NCBI GenBank assembly: GCA_965197635.1 | Contig: OZ240218.1 | Location: forward strand, 1 to 64,000 | Direction: 5' to 3' | DNA: 64,000 bases | Source: Bin87 sp965197635 | Lineage (GTDB): Bacteria > Chloroflexota > Dehalococcoidia > Lucifugimonadales > UBA3495 | In this document: piece after piece, positions 1 through 8,500 of the stretch | Layout of the letters: each line of letters starts with the position of its first letter | Numbering within the stretch: position 1 is the stretch's first letter | The notes under the pieces: generated by a model | What the model was told of the DNA's origin: nothing | The model's input: the letters and a program-made list of their open reading frames with translations, nothing else | Databases searched by the model: none | Made by a program: the position numbers and the translations under genes

Positions 1-987
1 CCAACGCCGCCGCAACCACCGCGTCCCGCTCCACCGCGTGTATCGCCACCGGAAAACCCTGCCGGTGCGCCGCCGCCACCATCTCGCCCAGTTCCACCGG
101 ATGGGGGCGCAATTCCCGCTGGATGCCGTCAGCATCACCTTGGCATGGCCAACGGTCAGCATTCCGTTGCACGCGGCGCTTCCGTAGCCCAGTTCGGCCC
201 GCCGCATCTCGGCCAGGCGACTGAAGCCCACCATCATCGTCACCCGCAGCGGCAGCGCCTCGTTGTTGATGGCGTCGGCGAATGACTGCCACCGCTCCAA
301 CCCGTTGTCCGGCCCGGCATCGGTTACGGTGGTAATCCCGTAGCGCAGCAGTCGTTGACCTAACCGGCGTAACGCTGTCTCATCCGCGCTGGAATGAGGG
401 CCAACACGCTCTCTAATCCATCCGTCCATCTCCAGCAGCAACCCGGTAGCCTCGCCGGAAGCATCCCGAACGATCACGCCGCCCGGCGGGTCCGGCGTGT
501 CCCGCCCGATGCCAACCAGCGCCAGCCCGACGCTGTTCAGCACGCAGGCGTGGCCGGAGCGATGCTCTACCCGCACCGGCCGTTGTGTCGAAACCGCGTC
601 CAGGTCGTGCCGGTTCAAATGCTGCCCCAAACCCACCGGAGAGTCGTCATAGCCATACCCGCGCACCCACCCTTCTCCATCTGACGCCGCATTCCGCAGC
701 GCGCCGACCACCGCCGCAACGTCGGGTGTCGCCGCCGGCCGGCAGTCCACGACATTGAGAGCCGCCGCTGCCGCAAACAGGTGGCAATGGGCGTCCACAA
801 TCCCCGGCACGATGGCTCGCCCTCCGCAGTCAATCACTTCCGTTCCCGCTCCCGCCAACCGCATCAACTCCGCGCCTTCCCCCACCGCCGCGATGACGCC
901 ACCGGCCACGGCAACCGCATCACCGCCCGCCGGCGTATGCACCACCCCGTTCCGCAGTATCAAATCAACAGCCACAATCCCGTTCAT
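1..987 (-). pseudogene. Amidohydrolase family protein, frameshifted and running off the left edge
   Basis: Reading the minus strand from an ATG at 987 gives an amidohydrolase of the YtcJ-like or imidazolonepropionase-like superfamily: an N-terminal beta-sandwich segment (DLILRNGVVHTP), then VPGIVDAHCHL with the metal-binding HxH, then AEHRSGHA-type and TTVTDAG segments. Near position 115 the frame breaks in a short C run. Continuing one base off restores LRPHPVELGEMVAAAHRQGF and AIHAVERDAV, which carries the conserved HA motif. One G appears to be missing on the coding strand, so this is a frameshift or a sequencing error. The first four codons lie in a dispersed repeat (977-1005), so the true start is uncertain; a GTG at 975 is an alternative. 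The substrate cannot be named. Confidence 0.7.
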
Positions 988-1005
988 CCTGTATATCGAT
1001 GTAAA
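977..1005. repeat. Single arm of a dispersed ATCC-TGT-ATATC repeat
   Basis: This 29-base segment differs at about three positions from the right arm of the inverted repeat at 54364-54443. It covers the presumed start codon of the neighbouring amidohydrolase. Only one arm is present here. Confidence 0.55.
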
Positions 1006-1022
1006 AGCAAACCTTCTCCGAT

Positions 1023-1030
1023 GCTATAAT
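1023..1030 (+). promoter_or_regulatory. Putative extended -10 promoter for the MBL-fold hydrolase
   Basis: TGCTATAAT at 1022-1030 is an extended -10 match about 55 bases before the ATG at 1086. No clear -35 is seen, as is common with extended -10 promoters. The assignment rests on consensus only. Confidence 0.45.
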
Positions 1031-1085
1031 CGCGCACGCTCACTTTAACAGACCATAACTGCCATCGGCCTTACGGAGGGACATC

Positions 1086-1889
1086 ATGCCGGAACTGGAA
1101 ATCATCATGGGCGGCTACTCCATCAACACCGACCAGACCCGCCTGGGCCTCTGCACGGTCACGCTCATCCGCGGTGAGGTGCTGTCCATCGTGGACGTGG
1201 CCCACTTCGGCCGCCGTAATATGCTGGTTGACGAACTGGCCGCGCAGGGCATCTCCACCGACGACATCGGCCGTGTCATCCTCACCCACGCCCATTGGGA
1301 CCATTCCCAGAACACCGACCTGTTCCCCAACGCCGAAATCGTTATCCACGCCGACGAGCTGGAGTACAGCCGCAACCCCAGGGAGGGAGACCTGGCCACC
1401 GCCCGCTACTTCGCCGACACCTTCATGCAACAGAAGGTCAACGCCGTCAGCGGCGAAACCGAGCTGGAACCCGGCGTCCGCCTCATCGAAACTCCCGGCC
1501 ATACTCGGGGCCACATCAGCGTCGTGGTGGAAACCGAGGGTGGCGCCGTCTGCATCGGCGGCGACGCCATGTCCGACGCCGGGGCCGTCGGTCGGGGCGC
1601 GCCGGCCATCATCTTCTGGAGCGAGGCCGACGCCCGCGCCAGCATCCAGAAGATTGTCGCCGCCGCCAACACCATCTATCCCGGCCACGACCGGCCCTTC
1701 CGCATCGAGGCCAGCGGCGACATCACTTACCTGGCCGAATCGCCCACGCTGGAAATCAGCGGCGTCCTGCACTACGCCAGCGGCGCGGTCACCGTCAAGC
1801 TCGGTCGCGCCGACCATCCCGGCACCACCGTAATGCCCAGCGCCATCGACTACCAGGGCGGCGGCCACAACCACCCCGGCCACTGCTGA
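1086..1889 (+). CDS. MBL-fold metallo-hydrolase (lactonase-like)
   Basis: A 267-residue metallo-beta-lactamase-fold hydrolase, probably cytoplasmic. The zinc signature HAHWDH lies at residues 68-73, with the further ligands H139 (TPGHTRGH), D160 (GGDAM) and H203 (PGHDRP). This layout is typical of the N-acyl-homoserine-lactonase-like branch, but substrate prediction within MBL proteins is unreliable and lactonase activity is only one option. The start is set by GGAGGG a few bases upstream. It is followed 28 bases downstream by a Uma2 gene on the same strand. The gene looks intact and full length. Confidence 0.85.
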   Translation: MPELEIIMGGYSINTDQTRLGLCTVTLIRGEVLSIVDVAHFGRRNMLVDELAAQGISTDDIGRVILTHAHWDHSQNTDLFPNAEIVIHADELEYSRNPREGDLATARYFADTFMQQKVNAVSGETELEPGVRLIETPGHTRGHISVVVETEGGAVCIGGDAMSDAGAVGRGAPAIIFWSEADARASIQKIVAAANTIYPGHDRPFRIEASGDITYLAESPTLEISGVLHYASGAVTVKLGRADHPGTTVMPSAIDYQGGGHNHPGHC

Positions 1890-1917
1890 CAGTACCGGCC
1901 AACTCGGGAGGTTCGCC

Positions 1918-2505
1918 ATGACTACCGCCACCGTTGCTGCCCCGTCTCAGACGCTCCCCATGCGCCGCCGGTTCACGGTGGACGAATACTTCGCCCTGGC
2001 GGAAGCCGGCATACTGCACAAAGAAGAACGCATCGAGCTCATCGACGGAGAAATAATCATCATGTCCCCCATTGGTGACCCGCACCGACAGTCCGTTAAC
2101 TGGGTGGGCCGCCTGCTCACCATCGCCCTGGGCAAACGGGCGATGGTACAAGTGCAAGCGACCATAGTGCTGAACGACGCCACGGCTCCGGAGCCGGACA
2201 TCGCCGTCATCCGCTTACGCTCGATTAATGACCTCGTCACGGCAACGCCGGAGGAAATTTATTTCCTGGTTGAGGTCGCCGACAGTTCCCTGGCCTTCGA
2301 CCGGGAGACCAAGCTGCCCCGGTACGCTGCCGCCGGCATCCCCGAAGTGTGGATCGCCAACCTGGTGAACCGGCAGGTTGAAGCCCACTGTAACCCGGTG
2401 GACGGTGTGTACCAGAGCGTGCGAATCATCCATGCCGGCGCCACCATCAGCCCACAAGCCTTTCCCGATGTGACCCTGGCCGTGAGCGATTTCCTGCCTG
2501 GCTGA
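1918..2505 (+). CDS. Uma2 family endonuclease
   Basis: A 195-residue Uma2 (DUF820) protein with a PD-(D/E)XK-like fold. It has FTVDEYFALAEAGIL at the N-terminus, then ERIELIDGEII, PEPDIAV, and the LVEVADSSLAFDRETKLPRYAAAGI block that carries the active-site acidic residues. The family is strongly expanded in cyanobacteria and Chloroflexota; its biological role is not settled. GGGAGG precedes the ATG. No C-terminal coiled coil is present, unlike many longer relatives. Confidence 0.88.
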   Translation: MTTATVAAPSQTLPMRRRFTVDEYFALAEAGILHKEERIELIDGEIIIMSPIGDPHRQSVNWVGRLLTIALGKRAMVQVQATIVLNDATAPEPDIAVIRLRSINDLVTATPEEIYFLVEVADSSLAFDRETKLPRYAAAGIPEVWIANLVNRQVEAHCNPVDGVYQSVRIIHAGATISPQAFPDVTLAVSDFLPG

Positions 2506-2543
2506 AATCTCCGCCGCTCATGTATGGCTGCTCTGCGCGTAAT

Positions 2544-2653
2544 CGTCAGAATCAGGACTTTCAAGATTTGAGGATTATCAGGATTGGGAGCATTTCACCA
2601 CTGAATGGCTTCAATCCTGATAATCCCATAATCCGGTAAATCCTGATTCTGAC
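2544..2653. repeat. Imperfect inverted repeat (REP/MITE-like)
   Basis: The left arm at 2544-2586 and right arm at 2612-2653 are imperfect reverse complements of about 42 bases, rich in AATCAGGA/TCCTGATT words, around a 25-base centre. It fills most of the gap between the Uma2 and HAD genes and would form a long hairpin. No open reading frame is present. Confidence 0.65.
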
Positions 2654-2698
2654 GTTGCTCCACAAAATGGCTCCACCCAAACAAAGTGCGGGAACCCT

Positions 2699-3625
2699 GT
2701 GCGCGCCGTAATCTTCGACTGGGACCTCACCCTCTGGAACAGCTGGGGCATCCACCTCATGCTGATGGAGCGCACTGCCGTTGACCTGGGCATGACGCCG
2801 CCCACCGCCGAGCAGGTCGCCGCCGAGTTCCACCGTCCCTTCCGCCAGCACCTGCTCTGGTTCTTCGGCAGCGCCCCTAACAACGAAAGCCGACTGGACG
2901 CCGAAAGCGAGATGGACCCCATCCTGGAGTCATACCTCGGCCACTACCACGGCAACGTCGGCCTCCGCAACTACCTGTTTCCCGGCGCGGCCAGCCTGTT
3001 GCGTGGGTTGCATCGCCGCGGCATCCGCATCGGCATCCTGTCCGACAAGATACCCTACTTTGGCGACATCGAGCTGCAGCAGTCCGGCCTCGCCCCGCTG
3101 GTTGAGTACGCCGATTTCAAAACCGACGACCGGCCCTACAAGCCGGCCCCCGACGGCCTGCTGCGTGTCCTGAGCGCTATGGACGTACCGCCGGAGGACG
3201 CCATGTACGTGGGCGACGGCCCCCAGGACGTCATCTGCGCCCACCGCGTCGGCGTCATACCTGCTGCCGCATTGTGGGCCACCATCGACCGCGACGCCAT
3301 CCTGGCACAGCAGCCGGCATACCGTCTCCATCGACCCCATCATGTTATGGCGGTGGTGGCCGAGGCCAACGGGTACGCCGAATCCGACCCCTGGCGGCGG
3401 CATCTGCCCTGGCCTTGGCGTCCCGACGCCGACAACCCAGCCGACGACCAGGACGCGCTCACCTCCGCTCCGCCCGCCGCTGACACCGAACCGCCGCGCG
3501 CCTACTGGCGGTTCTGGCCCCGTCTGGATGGCTGGCAAGGTCGCACCGGCGAACTGGCCCTGCCCCCAGAGGTGGCGAACCCCATCGCGCCCATAAACCT
3601 GCGCAACACATCTGCCACCAACTGA
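2699..3625 (+). CDS. HAD family hydrolase with C-terminal extension
   Basis: A 308-residue haloacid-dehalogenase-type phosphatase. Motif I is FDWDLT (residues 6-11, nucleophile D7), motif II is GILSDK near residue 108, and motif IV is VGDGPQDVICA near 170. The core resembles phosphoglycolate-phosphatase-like HADs (HAD-IA). The last 90 or so residues are proline- and acid-rich with tryptophan patches and are not part of the HAD fold; their role is unknown. The start is the GTG placed just before the motif. The substrate is not predictable. Confidence 0.8.
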   Translation: MRAVIFDWDLTLWNSWGIHLMLMERTAVDLGMTPPTAEQVAAEFHRPFRQHLLWFFGSAPNNESRLDAESEMDPILESYLGHYHGNVGLRNYLFPGAASLLRGLHRRGIRIGILSDKIPYFGDIELQQSGLAPLVEYADFKTDDRPYKPAPDGLLRVLSAMDVPPEDAMYVGDGPQDVICAHRVGVIPAAALWATIDRDAILAQQPAYRLHRPHHVMAVVAEANGYAESDPWRRHLPWPWRPDADNPADDQDALTSAPPAADTEPPRAYWRFWPRLDGWQGRTGELALPPEVANPIAPINLRNTSATN

Positions 3626-3674
3626 CCCGCGTAATCCGGTTACATTCCCGGGTCGCCGTTAGGACACTCGGAAT

Positions 3675-4211
3675 ATGGCATCCACGAAAACGATCATCAT
3701 CATCGCCGGCCCCAACGGCGCCGGCAAAACCACCTTCGCCAGGGAGTTCCTGCCCAACGAGGCAGGTTGCCCCACCTTCGTCAACGCCGACCTGATAGCT
3801 GAGGGGCTGAATCCGCTGCAACCTGAACAGGAAGCAATGGCGGCGGGGCGTATGATGCTGGATATGATCCGCCGCTACGTCAACGAAGGCCGCAGCTTCG
3901 CCTTCGAGACCGCCCTGAGCGGGCGAACTTATGCTAGTATGATCCCACGCTGGCAGGAACAGGGCTACCGGGTCAGGTTATATTTCCTGCGCCTGCCCAC
4001 GCCGGAAGTCGCCATAGCGCGGGTCAGGCAACGGGTCTCGACAGGGGGGCACAGTGTGCCGGATGATGTGATTCGCCGTCGGTTCAATTCCGGCTGGAAC
4101 AATTTCGAGACCGTCTATCAAGACTTGGTAGATGAATGGAAACTTTACGACAGCGCAGGCCTTACCCCAGTGGAGATAGCAAGGAGTAGTGACCATGACG
4201 ACGCTGTATGA
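3675..4211 (+). CDS. Zeta toxin family P-loop kinase
   Basis: A 178-residue zeta-toxin-like kinase. The Walker A AGPNGAGKTT is at residues 11-20, followed by FVNADLIAEGLNP, the typical zeta segment after the P-loop, and ETALSGRTY with the substrate-binding region. Known zeta toxins phosphorylate UDP-N-acetylglucosamine, but chromosomal single-gene relatives may act on other small molecules. Its 3' end overlaps the next small gene by 17 bases, which fits a toxin-antitoxin-like operon. No classic epsilon antitoxin is recognisable. Confidence 0.8.
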   Translation: MASTKTIIIIAGPNGAGKTTFAREFLPNEAGCPTFVNADLIAEGLNPLQPEQEAMAAGRMMLDMIRRYVNEGRSFAFETALSGRTYASMIPRWQEQGYRVRLYFLRLPTPEVAIARVRQRVSTGGHSVPDDVIRRRFNSGWNNFETVYQDLVDEWKLYDSAGLTPVEIARSSDHDDAV

Positions 4212-4383
4212 AATTTCGCAGCAGCGTGATCGGGAAGAGCAGCGGCCCTACGACCCCTACACCGACGGTGCCCTGGCTGCTTTGAAGCGCGCCGCCGAAA
4301 AGGCCCGCAAGCGCAACATCGCTCTCCTCGGATCCGTTGTTACCTACCGAGACGGACAGATCGTGCACGACACCGAACCCTGA
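4195..4383 (+). CDS. Small partner protein of the zeta toxin
   Basis: A 62-residue basic, helical protein starting MTTLYEISQQRDRE. The start at 4195 is preferred because AGGAG lies eight bases upstream; a GTG at 4189 is in the same frame. It overlaps the zeta toxin end and is followed by a strong hairpin. Position suggests an antitoxin or accessory protein, but no family is recognised and the function is inferred only from context. Confidence 0.6.
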   Translation: MTTLYEISQQRDREEQRPYDPYTDGALAALKRAAEKARKRNIALLGSVVTYRDGQIVHDTEP

Positions 4384-4422
4384 CGGCGTTCTCGCGATTA
4401 CAGGTTGCGGGCGAGAACGCCG
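4384..4422. terminator. Perfect 12-bp hairpin after the zeta operon
   Basis: CGGCGTTCTCGC at 4384-4395 pairs perfectly with GCGAGAACGCCG at 4411-4422 around a 15-base loop, starting directly after the stop codon at 4383. There is no T-run, so it may be an mRNA-stabilising or intrinsic-like terminator structure. Confidence 0.5.
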
Positions 4423-4514
4423 CGAGGCCCCTTCATGGCGAGCCTGTCGAACCACACGGTAATCCTATCGCTACAGCCTCACTGCTGCTGTCATTGCAAA
4501 CGACAGAAAAGCCA

Positions 4515-5728
4515 CTAGTACCGTTGCCAGGTAGATTTGTAAGAATATAAGAAAGCAGCCATACTTGGGCATGATCTTTGTGTGAGGAAGTGCCCAGCCA
4601 TGGCTGCCATCAAGTATAAAGTAGAGCTGACCGAGGCCGAACGCTCCCGTCTCAATGAGGTGTCCCAGCGCGGCAAGGCGTCAGTGCGCACCGTGAAGCG
4701 TGCGCTGTCGCTGCTCAAGGCTGACCAGGGGCTTCGGGACCGTGAGATAGCCGATGTGCTGTTGGTCAACGCGGCCACGGTCGCCAGAGCGCGGAAGCGG
4801 TACGTGGAGGAAGGACTTGAGGCCGCCATCAATGACCGACCGCGGCCGGGCCAGGAGCGCAAGCTGGACGGCAAGCAGGAAGCGCACCTGATCGCCATTG
4901 CGTGCCGCGCCGCGCCCGAAGGGCACACGCACTGGACACTCCAGTTGTTGGCCGACCAGGTGGTGGAGTTGGAGTTTGCCGATAGCATCTCCCTGGAGAC
5001 GGTGCGCCAGATGCTCAAAAAAACGAACTCAAGCCGTGGCAGAAGAAGGAGTGGTGTATCCCCAAGGTGAGCGGGGAGTTCGTGGCGCGGCTGGAGGACG
5101 TGCTGGACCTGTACCAACAGGCGTACCATCCGGAGCGTCCGGTAGTGTGTTTCGACGAGACCTCCCGGCAATTGACTGGAGAGGTGCGTCCGCCCCTGGA
5201 GGCTGCCCCGGGACGGGTGGCACGCTATGACACCGAGTACCAGCGTAACGGGACCCGGAACCTGTTCATGATCTGTGAGCCGAGGGGTGGCTGGAGACAT
5301 GTGGCGGTGACCGAGCGCCGCACTGCCGTAGACTTCGCGCACCAGATGCGGTGGCTGGTGGACGAGGTATATCCTGATGCCGAGGTGGTCAGGCTGGTAC
5401 TGGACAACCTCAACACCCACCAGCTCGGCTCGCTCTACGAAGCATTTGAGCCATCCGAAGCTCGGCGCATCGCCCAACGCCTCGAGTTTCATTACACTCC
5501 CACGCACGGCAGCTGGCTGAACATGGCTGAGATCGAGTTGAGCGTCTTCAGCAGGGGATGTCTGAACCGCCGTATCAGCGATGAGGCGGAGCTGCGGCAA
5601 GAGGTTGCGGCGCTCGAACGCGAGCGCAACGCAGCAAGATTAGCCATCGACTGGCGGTTTACCACCAAAGATGCTCGCCGTAAGCTCCAACATATCTATC
5701 CGACAAGATCAGATTGAAACGGTACTAG
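4515..5728 (+). mobile_element. IS630-family insertion sequence, apparently complete
   Basis: About 1.2 kb bounded by inverted ends CTAGTACCGTT (4515-4525) and AACGGTACTAG (5718-5728). A TA dinucleotide lies at each end, as expected for IS630 elements that duplicate TA. It contains one transposase in two overlapping frames. On the right it abuts exactly on a truncated older IS630 remnant of a different subgroup. Confidence 0.8.
4600..5717 (+). CDS. IS630 transposase made by -1 frameshift
   Basis: The first frame (4600-5070) encodes the helix-turn-helix half (VRTVKRALSLLKAD, NAATVARARKRYVEEG). The second (to 5717) encodes the DDE half, with VVCFDETSRQL, VLDNLNTHQLGSLYE and THGSWLNMAEIE carrying the D, D and E residues. 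An A7 run at 5017-5023 lies at the junction. A -1 shift there reads LKKNELKPWQKKEWCIPK, the conserved bridge of this family, so programmed frameshifting is likely rather than decay. The start at ATG 4600 is preferred over the in-frame GTG at 4582. Confidence 0.8.
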
Positions 5729-6310
5729 TCGAGTCCACCAGGGCCGGTTCACCTTGCAGTACCCGCTTGCCCCGCAGTTCGGCGTCCGCCCGGAAGTGGG
5801 CCTCGTCAGCGCAGAATATCTTTCCGCTAGTGCCTCCCGCCTCGACCTGCAAAGCGGCGTACTCCGCCACGAAGGTCTCCCGTTTGGCTTCGTCCGCCTT
5901 GCGCAATCGCTTCTTGGGCCGTTTCAGCACGAACCCCAATCGGTGCAGGTAGTAACGTCACCCCGTACTTGATACGGGGTCAGACAACTGCTGCGGCCCA
6001 GCGCCAACCCGAAGCGGTCTTGCACAAACCGCCGCACCGCCTTCCAGTTCCAATTGGACAAGTCAATGCCCCACGTGGCGGGTGGCTGTTGCACCGCCCC
6101 TTTCAACTCCTCCTGCTGCGCTTGGTCAAGGGCGTGGGGGAACCTCCGGTCTGCTCGAATATCAGGGCGGCAGGTCCTCCCTCACCGAAGGCCGGCGCCC
6201 ACCGCCCAATGGTGTGTGGGTCCCGTCCAGCACCTCCGCCGTGGCCGCTGCCGTCAAGCCCTGGACCAGCAGCAGCATGGCGTACCATCGCTCCCGCTCC
6301 AGAGCCGACA
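5729..6310 (-). pseudogene. Truncated, degraded IS630 transposase remnant
   Basis: On the minus strand the segments ERERWYAMLL, QGLTAAATAEVL, HTIGRWAPAFGEGGPAAL, NWNWKAVRRFVQDRFG, KRPKKRLRKADE and ADEAHFRADAELRGK match, in order, the IS630 copy at 26031-27298. It ends at VDST, exactly where the other IS630 (4515-5728) begins, and the catalytic C-terminal half is absent. Frameshifts and a palindrome insertion at 5956-5985 interrupt it. It is a fossil. Confidence 0.7.
5956..5984. repeat. Short palindrome inserted in the IS630 remnant
   Basis: CCCCGTACTTGATACGGGG at 5961-5979 with matching flanks forms a 7-bp stem. Comparison with the copy near 26440 shows that about 28 bases around it are extra relative to the transposase sequence, so the palindrome looks inserted. 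Confidence 0.55.
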
Positions 6311-6420
6311 GCGCTGAAGCGGAGCTCGCCGCCGAACGAGGGGTCCGTATTGGCGAGCGAGTTGCCGCCGAAGCCCGCATCCGCGAACTGGAAGAGCAGC
6401 TCCGCCGCCAAGGCCCCTGA
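6310..6420 (+). pseudogene. C-terminal remnant resembling a Uma2 coiled coil
   Basis: The plus-strand frame ending at 6420 reads AEAELAAERGVRIGERV followed by AAEARIRELEEQLRRQGP and a stop. This is the charged coiled-coil tail typical of long Uma2 family proteins. The catalytic part is missing and the left side is replaced by the IS630 remnant. The assignment rests on this short tail and is tentative. Confidence 0.4.
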
Positions 6421-6480
6421 CCCGGCCGACAAATCATCCAGTCAGGGTCAACCGCTTCCCGGTGGATCAGTGCGCGCATC

Positions 6481-6624
6481 ATGCGCGCCGCCCTGGACAG
6501 CACCCTGAAAACCACCATGACCCTGACCTCCAACGGCGGCGGCATCCTCAGCGGCTCCGAGGACGCCAAGGAGGCGCGGCAGGCGTTCCTGGAGAAGCGG
6601 GCGCCGGAGTTCAAGGGACGCTAG
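6481..6624 (+). pseudogene. 3' fragment of an enoyl-CoA hydratase gene
   Basis: A 47-residue fragment beginning MRAALDSTLKTTM and ending EARQAFLEKRAPEFKGR, followed by TAG. The ending (G-S-E-D-A-K-E, then AFxEKRxPxF-G) is the standard C-terminus of crotonase-superfamily enoyl-CoA hydratases. The upstream frame does not read as crotonase, so only the last fifth of the gene survives. Confidence 0.65.
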
Positions 6625-6635
6625 AACTACATCGT

Positions 6636-7511
6636 TTAGCGGTCTCCTAACTCGCGGACCAACTCAGACATCCAGTCAACCGCTTCGGGGTACTGGTCGC
6701 AATGGAGCACGAATTCCTGCCCGCGCCCAGCGCTCCGGAGATAAGCATGGTTTCGGTCGTAATCCCATCGATCAAGGTCAGGATGGTAAGTCAACGGAGA
6801 CTTGCCATTATCTGGGTAGAAAAATCTCGGCAGACGCCAATTCGACGCCGGCTGACCCTTTCGCGTCAAAACCAACTGTTCGTGAAATCGAGGGAACACT
6901 CCGGCTCCGGGCACTGACATCGCAGTACCGTTGAGGTTCAAATTTTGCGTCGCCACGTAGAGCGTGTTGTTTGAGTCTCCGTACCAACGAAATTGACAGT
7001 GGTACGTTGCCCATTCAAACTTTTCATCGTGCCAGATCTCATCGATCTTGCAAACTCGTTCGATCTGAAGCCAACCCCACAAAATGTGTTGCCGCGCTGC
7101 GCCTCTAACAAAGCGCCATCCGCTGCTCGTTTTCTCTACTCGCCGGAAGAGTCCAAAGAACAAGAACACATCCCCTGCGTCGACGCGTTGATTTGCTAGA
7201 TGAGTCTGTGAAGCGCCTACCTGTCCGAAAAGCCCCCTCCAGTTACCGGAACGCGCGATGGCGTTCGGGCGGATGTCGGGGTCCAACCCCGCCAAATGCC
7301 ACGCTGGATGCCGACCGTCAGTAAGGTCTTCCACCACCTGCCCGATGTTGATGTTGCCGTGATGAAGGTCTTCGTAGCGTATTGGCTCCTCTTCGTCGTA
7401 ACCGGGAACAGGCAACGAATACATCGTGCCATCGGGGAAAATGGGGCTGGGGCAGCCACCCGATGCGGAGTCAAACCCCTTTCTGCTGATGATGAGTCTT
7501 TGGGGTTTCAT
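6636..7511 (-). CDS. Nmad3-type putative nucleotide-modification protein
   Basis: A 291-residue protein starting MKPQRLIISRKGFDSASGG, followed by CPSPIFPDGTMYSLPVP. This opening is characteristic of the Nmad3 domain (nucleotide modification associated domain 3), predicted by context studies to take part in DNA base modification, often in phages and mobile islands. Further conserved-looking patches are DLHHGNINIG, GDVFLFFGLFRRVE and ILWGWLQIERV. No companion modification enzymes are seen nearby, so it appears to be an orphan. Recognition rests on the N-terminal motif; the biochemical function is unproven for the family. Confidence 0.7.
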   Translation of the reverse strand: MKPQRLIISRKGFDSASGGCPSPIFPDGTMYSLPVPGYDEEEPIRYEDLHHGNINIGQVVEDLTDGRHPAWHLAGLDPDIRPNAIARSGNWRGLFGQVGASQTHLANQRVDAGDVFLFFGLFRRVEKTSSGWRFVRGAARQHILWGWLQIERVCKIDEIWHDEKFEWATYHCQFRWYGDSNNTLYVATQNLNLNGTAMSVPGAGVFPRFHEQLVLTRKGQPASNWRLPRFFYPDNGKSPLTYHPDLDRWDYDRNHAYLRSAGRGQEFVLHCDQYPEAVDWMSELVRELGDR

Positions 7512-7568
7512 CCGTTGCGCCTCGCTTGTGCAATCAGCCTGACAAAATCAGGCCGCCCCCAACACCGT

Positions 7569-8090
7569 TCAGTCCGCAAAGGTCAGCGCCTGTCCGAACT
7601 TCTCCCCGTGGGTGATTTCCGACATCGGCTTGCGCGGCGTGCCGGTTCCCGGCTCCCGGGGTATGCGATAGCCGAAGGGCAGCACCGTAATCAACTCCAT
7701 TTCCTCGGGGATGCCCAGCAGGTTTTTCACTTGCTCCTGCTGCTCACCCCGTATGCCCACGAAGCAGGTGCCGAGTCCTTCCGACCAGGCCACCAACTCC
7801 ATCTGCTGCAACGCCCGGCCCGCGTCCAGCTGCGGACGCCGCGTTTCTCCCATTACCACAGCGATGGCAAACTGCGATTGGCCGATGAACGTTCCCTGGG
7901 TGCAGATGCTACCCAGCTCCTTGATGGTGTCCGGCTGCCTGACGACGATGAAGTGCCAGGGCTGGGTGTTGCTGGAGCTGGGCGCCCAGCGGGCCGCCTG
8001 CAGGATCTTGTGAATGATGGCGTCCGGCACGGGATCGGGCTTGAAGTCCCGCACCGTGCGGCGCGTCCTGATGCAGTTGAAAACGTCCAT
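7569..8090 (-). CDS. Nitroreductase family protein
   Basis: A 173-residue flavin-dependent nitroreductase-like protein. CIRTRRTVRDFKPDPVPD near residues 4-21 holds the phosphate-binding arginines, followed by ARWAPSSSNTQPWHFIVV, SEGLGTCFVGI and VLPFGYRIPREPG, all standard for the family. The start at 8090 is chosen because GGAGG precedes it at proper spacing; a longer reading frame to 8132 adds an unlikely proline-rich leader. Substrate and physiological role are unknown; it probably works as an FMN dimer in the cytoplasm. Confidence 0.87.
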   Translation of the reverse strand: MDVFNCIRTRRTVRDFKPDPVPDAIIHKILQAARWAPSSSNTQPWHFIVVRQPDTIKELGSICTQGTFIGQSQFAIAVVMGETRRPQLDAGRALQQMELVAWSEGLGTCFVGIRGEQQEQVKNLLGIPEEMELITVLPFGYRIPREPGTGTPRKPMSEITHGEKFGQALTFAD

Positions 8091-8128
8091 GTCGAAACCT
8101 CCGGGAAATGGCGGTGGGTCAAGATGTT

Positions 8129-8500
8129 TCACGATTCGCCAACGCTGGCTTTGGCGCGTACCGGGATCAGAATGGCTCCCAGCAGCAGGGCGATGGCTGA
8201 CGGAGCGTACAACACACCCACCGACATACTACCCACCAAACAGAAACCGAACAAAGCGACGGTGAATAGAAACAGCAGAGTTTTGCGGATGTAGCGCCGG
8301 CCGTCGAGGTAACGGATTGACAGTAGCGCCAGACCGGTCAGCACTACCGGAGTGGCCAGGGCCGGAGCAGCGTCAAAGTCGCCGTCGGGAAATATCAGAA
8401 CGGCAACTCCGACGGAGACGACCCAAGCCAGCCCATGAGCGACCCACAACGAGATCGCCGGCGGGTCTCCCCGGGCAACAGCGGTCAGCAGCCGACGCAT
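8129..8500 (-). CDS. Small membrane protein
   Basis: A 123-residue protein with about four hydrophobic segments (ISLWVAHGLAWVVSVGVAVL, TPVVLTGLALLSI, TLLFLFTVALFGFCLVG, APSAIALLLGAILI). No family is recognised. The ATG at 8500 overlaps the stop of the upstream LRE gene as TGATG, suggesting translational coupling; an in-frame ATG at 8527 would give a larger overlap. The function is unknown. Confidence 0.55.
   Translation of the reverse strand: MRRLLTAVARGDPPAISLWVAHGLAWVVSVGVAVLIFPDGDFDAAPALATPVVLTGLALLSIRYLDGRRYIRKTLLFLFTVALFGFCLVGSMSVGVLYAPSAIALLLGAILIPVRAKASVGES

Noticed and set aside
1071..1931. A 286-codon minus-strand frame opposite the MBL-fold gene
   Set aside because: It is the antisense shadow of a well-supported metallo-hydrolase, with low-complexity glycine/valine content typical of such shadows.
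7296..8294. A 332-codon plus-strand frame across Nmad3 and nitroreductase
   Set aside because: It spans two well-supported minus-strand genes and has no domain of its own.
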